This document shows, in pieces, positions 63,646 through 64,000 of a DNA stretch of 64,000 nucleotides. The DNA is taken from NCBI RefSeq assembly GCF_000169095.1, contig NZ_AAVU01000030.1, forward strand, positions 23,339 through 87,338, read 5' to 3'. The position numbers and the translations under genes are program-made. The stretch comes from Lyngbya sp. PCC 8106. Lineage in GTDB: Bacteria > Cyanobacteriota > Cyanobacteriia > Cyanobacteriales > Microcoleaceae. Below the pieces are notes generated by a model. The model ran no database searches. It saw only the letters and a list, made by a program, of their open reading frames with translations, and had not been told where the DNA came from. Position 1 is the first letter of the stretch, and each line of letters begins with the position of its first letter.

Positions 63646-64000
63646 TTATGACGCTTCGAGTTCTTCTCCCGGTTCGACTTGTCTGAGATGAATATGTTTA
63701 CGGCCTAAAGAAATTTCAAATTCATCACCGGGTTGCAGATCCATTTGTTTGGTATAAGCTGCACCAATTAATAAATTTCCATTTGACTGTACACTAATTC
63801 GATAGCTTGCCGAGCGTCCGCCTCGTCCATTTCCGAGTTGCTTACCATCTAACTCGATTCCTTCTGCATCAATCAGAGCATTCAGGAATTTCATCATGTT
63901 GACTCGCTCAACCCCATTTTTTGTCAGGGTGTAGTAACCACATTCTCTTGCTTTCTCTTCTTTGTTGAGATGTTCGAGATCTTTAACTTTTCTCAGTAAA
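63646..64000 (-). CDS. cyAbrB-family transcription regulator, 5' end outside the window
   Basis: The frame continues open to the right edge, so the N-terminus is missing. The visible 117 residues include KVKDLEHLNKEEKARECGYY, TLTKNGVERVNMMKFLNALI and the C-terminal AbrB-like swapped-hairpin region (GNLLIGAAYTKQMDLQPGDE). This matches the cyanobacterial cyAbrB family, DNA-binding regulators of carbon/nitrogen balance and hydrogenase genes. The methionine at 63897 is internal, as shown by the conserved sequence upstream of it. Confidence 0.85.
   Translation of the reverse strand, partial: LLRKVKDLEHLNKEEKARECGYYTLTKNGVERVNMMKFLNALIDAEGIELDGKQLGNGRGGRSASYRISVQSNGNLLIGAAYTKQMDLQPGDEFEISLGRKHIHLRQVEPGEELEAS

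Noticed and set aside
1..64000. tRNA, rRNA, tmRNA, RNase P RNA or riboswitch genes
   Set aside because: Reading the spacers I saw no T-loop GGTTCGAAT-type sequence or other hallmark. A covariance-model scan would be needed to exclude them fully.
1..64000. CRISPR array, transposase or prophage
   Set aside because: No regularly spaced 25-40-base repeats and no transposase, integrase or phage structural gene were seen. The only repeats are short heptamers and small dispersed blocks.

Overview
The window is chromosomal DNA of a cyanobacterium, most likely a filamentous Oscillatoriales-type species (Lyngbya/Limnoraphis/Planktothrix-like; genus is inference). The evidence is the gene set: phycocyanobilin synthesis (pcyA), carotenoid hydroxylase (crtR), ferredoxin-thioredoxin reductase catalytic chain (ftrC), cyanophycin genes (cphB, cphA), ictB, GUN4-domain proteins, a COP23 protein and a cyAbrB regulator. 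HIP1 palindromes GCGATCGC are also present (for example 23240, 24077, 24170, 24646, 40863, 60372, 61911), together with short heptameric tandem repeats between genes. No rRNA, tRNA, CRISPR array, transposase or phage gene was found.

Layout. 1-5 kb: crtR, a secreted COP23 protein, pyruvate kinase, then 1.1 kb without a convincing gene. 5-20.7 kb: a signalling-rich block. It holds a 1666-residue hybrid histidine kinase translationally overlapping a REC-GGDEF-EAL protein, the relic of a CHASE3 receptor with four in-frame TAA codons, a 42-residue-repeat protein divergent from a Tat-exported flavin amine oxidase, an orphan ABC-2 permease, and on the opposite strand a compact operon of REC-histidine kinase, lone receiver and REC-GAF-PAS adenylate cyclase. 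20.7-26.5 kb: a 0.94-kb leader with three related degenerate motifs ahead of a CnfR/PatB-like ferredoxin-HTH regulator, then leuC and leuD separated by a methyltransferase remnant, then a SWIM zinc-finger protein.

26.5-34 kb: an inverted-repeat-bounded intergenic element, an nSTAND ATPase, ddl, a Ser/Thr kinase-GUN4 fusion, a DUF309 protein, ftrC and a DUF58 protein. 34-40.5 kb: a PilT-family ATPase, coaD with an abutting coiled-coil gene, a DUF2157/GDYXXLXY membrane pair, pcyA and tatA. 40.5-45 kb: the cyanophycin locus. cphB is intact, but cphA is broken by an apparent one-base deletion in the ATP-grasp region. 45-54 kb: trmD, a GH13 sugar phosphorylase, a membrane protein, an SLC13-type transporter, a stand-alone GUN4 protein and ictB. 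54-64 kb: a membrane glycosyltransferase, a Uma2-type protein, folP, tpiA, a PCP-reductase-domain mini-protein, an alpha/beta hydrolase, an unknown protein, a metallo-beta-lactamase-fold hydrolase, ribF, a MoxR ATPase and a cyAbrB gene cut by the right edge.

Most genes are core cyanobacterial metabolism. The accessory interest lies in the signalling block, which has outputs in c-di-GMP, cAMP and phosphorelay. It also lies in the nif-type regulator standing away from any nif gene, the disrupted cphA, and several small relics and repeats. I did not find a clearly new multi-gene system. The nearest candidates are the kinase-receiver-cyclase operon and the repeat-protein/amine-oxidase pair.
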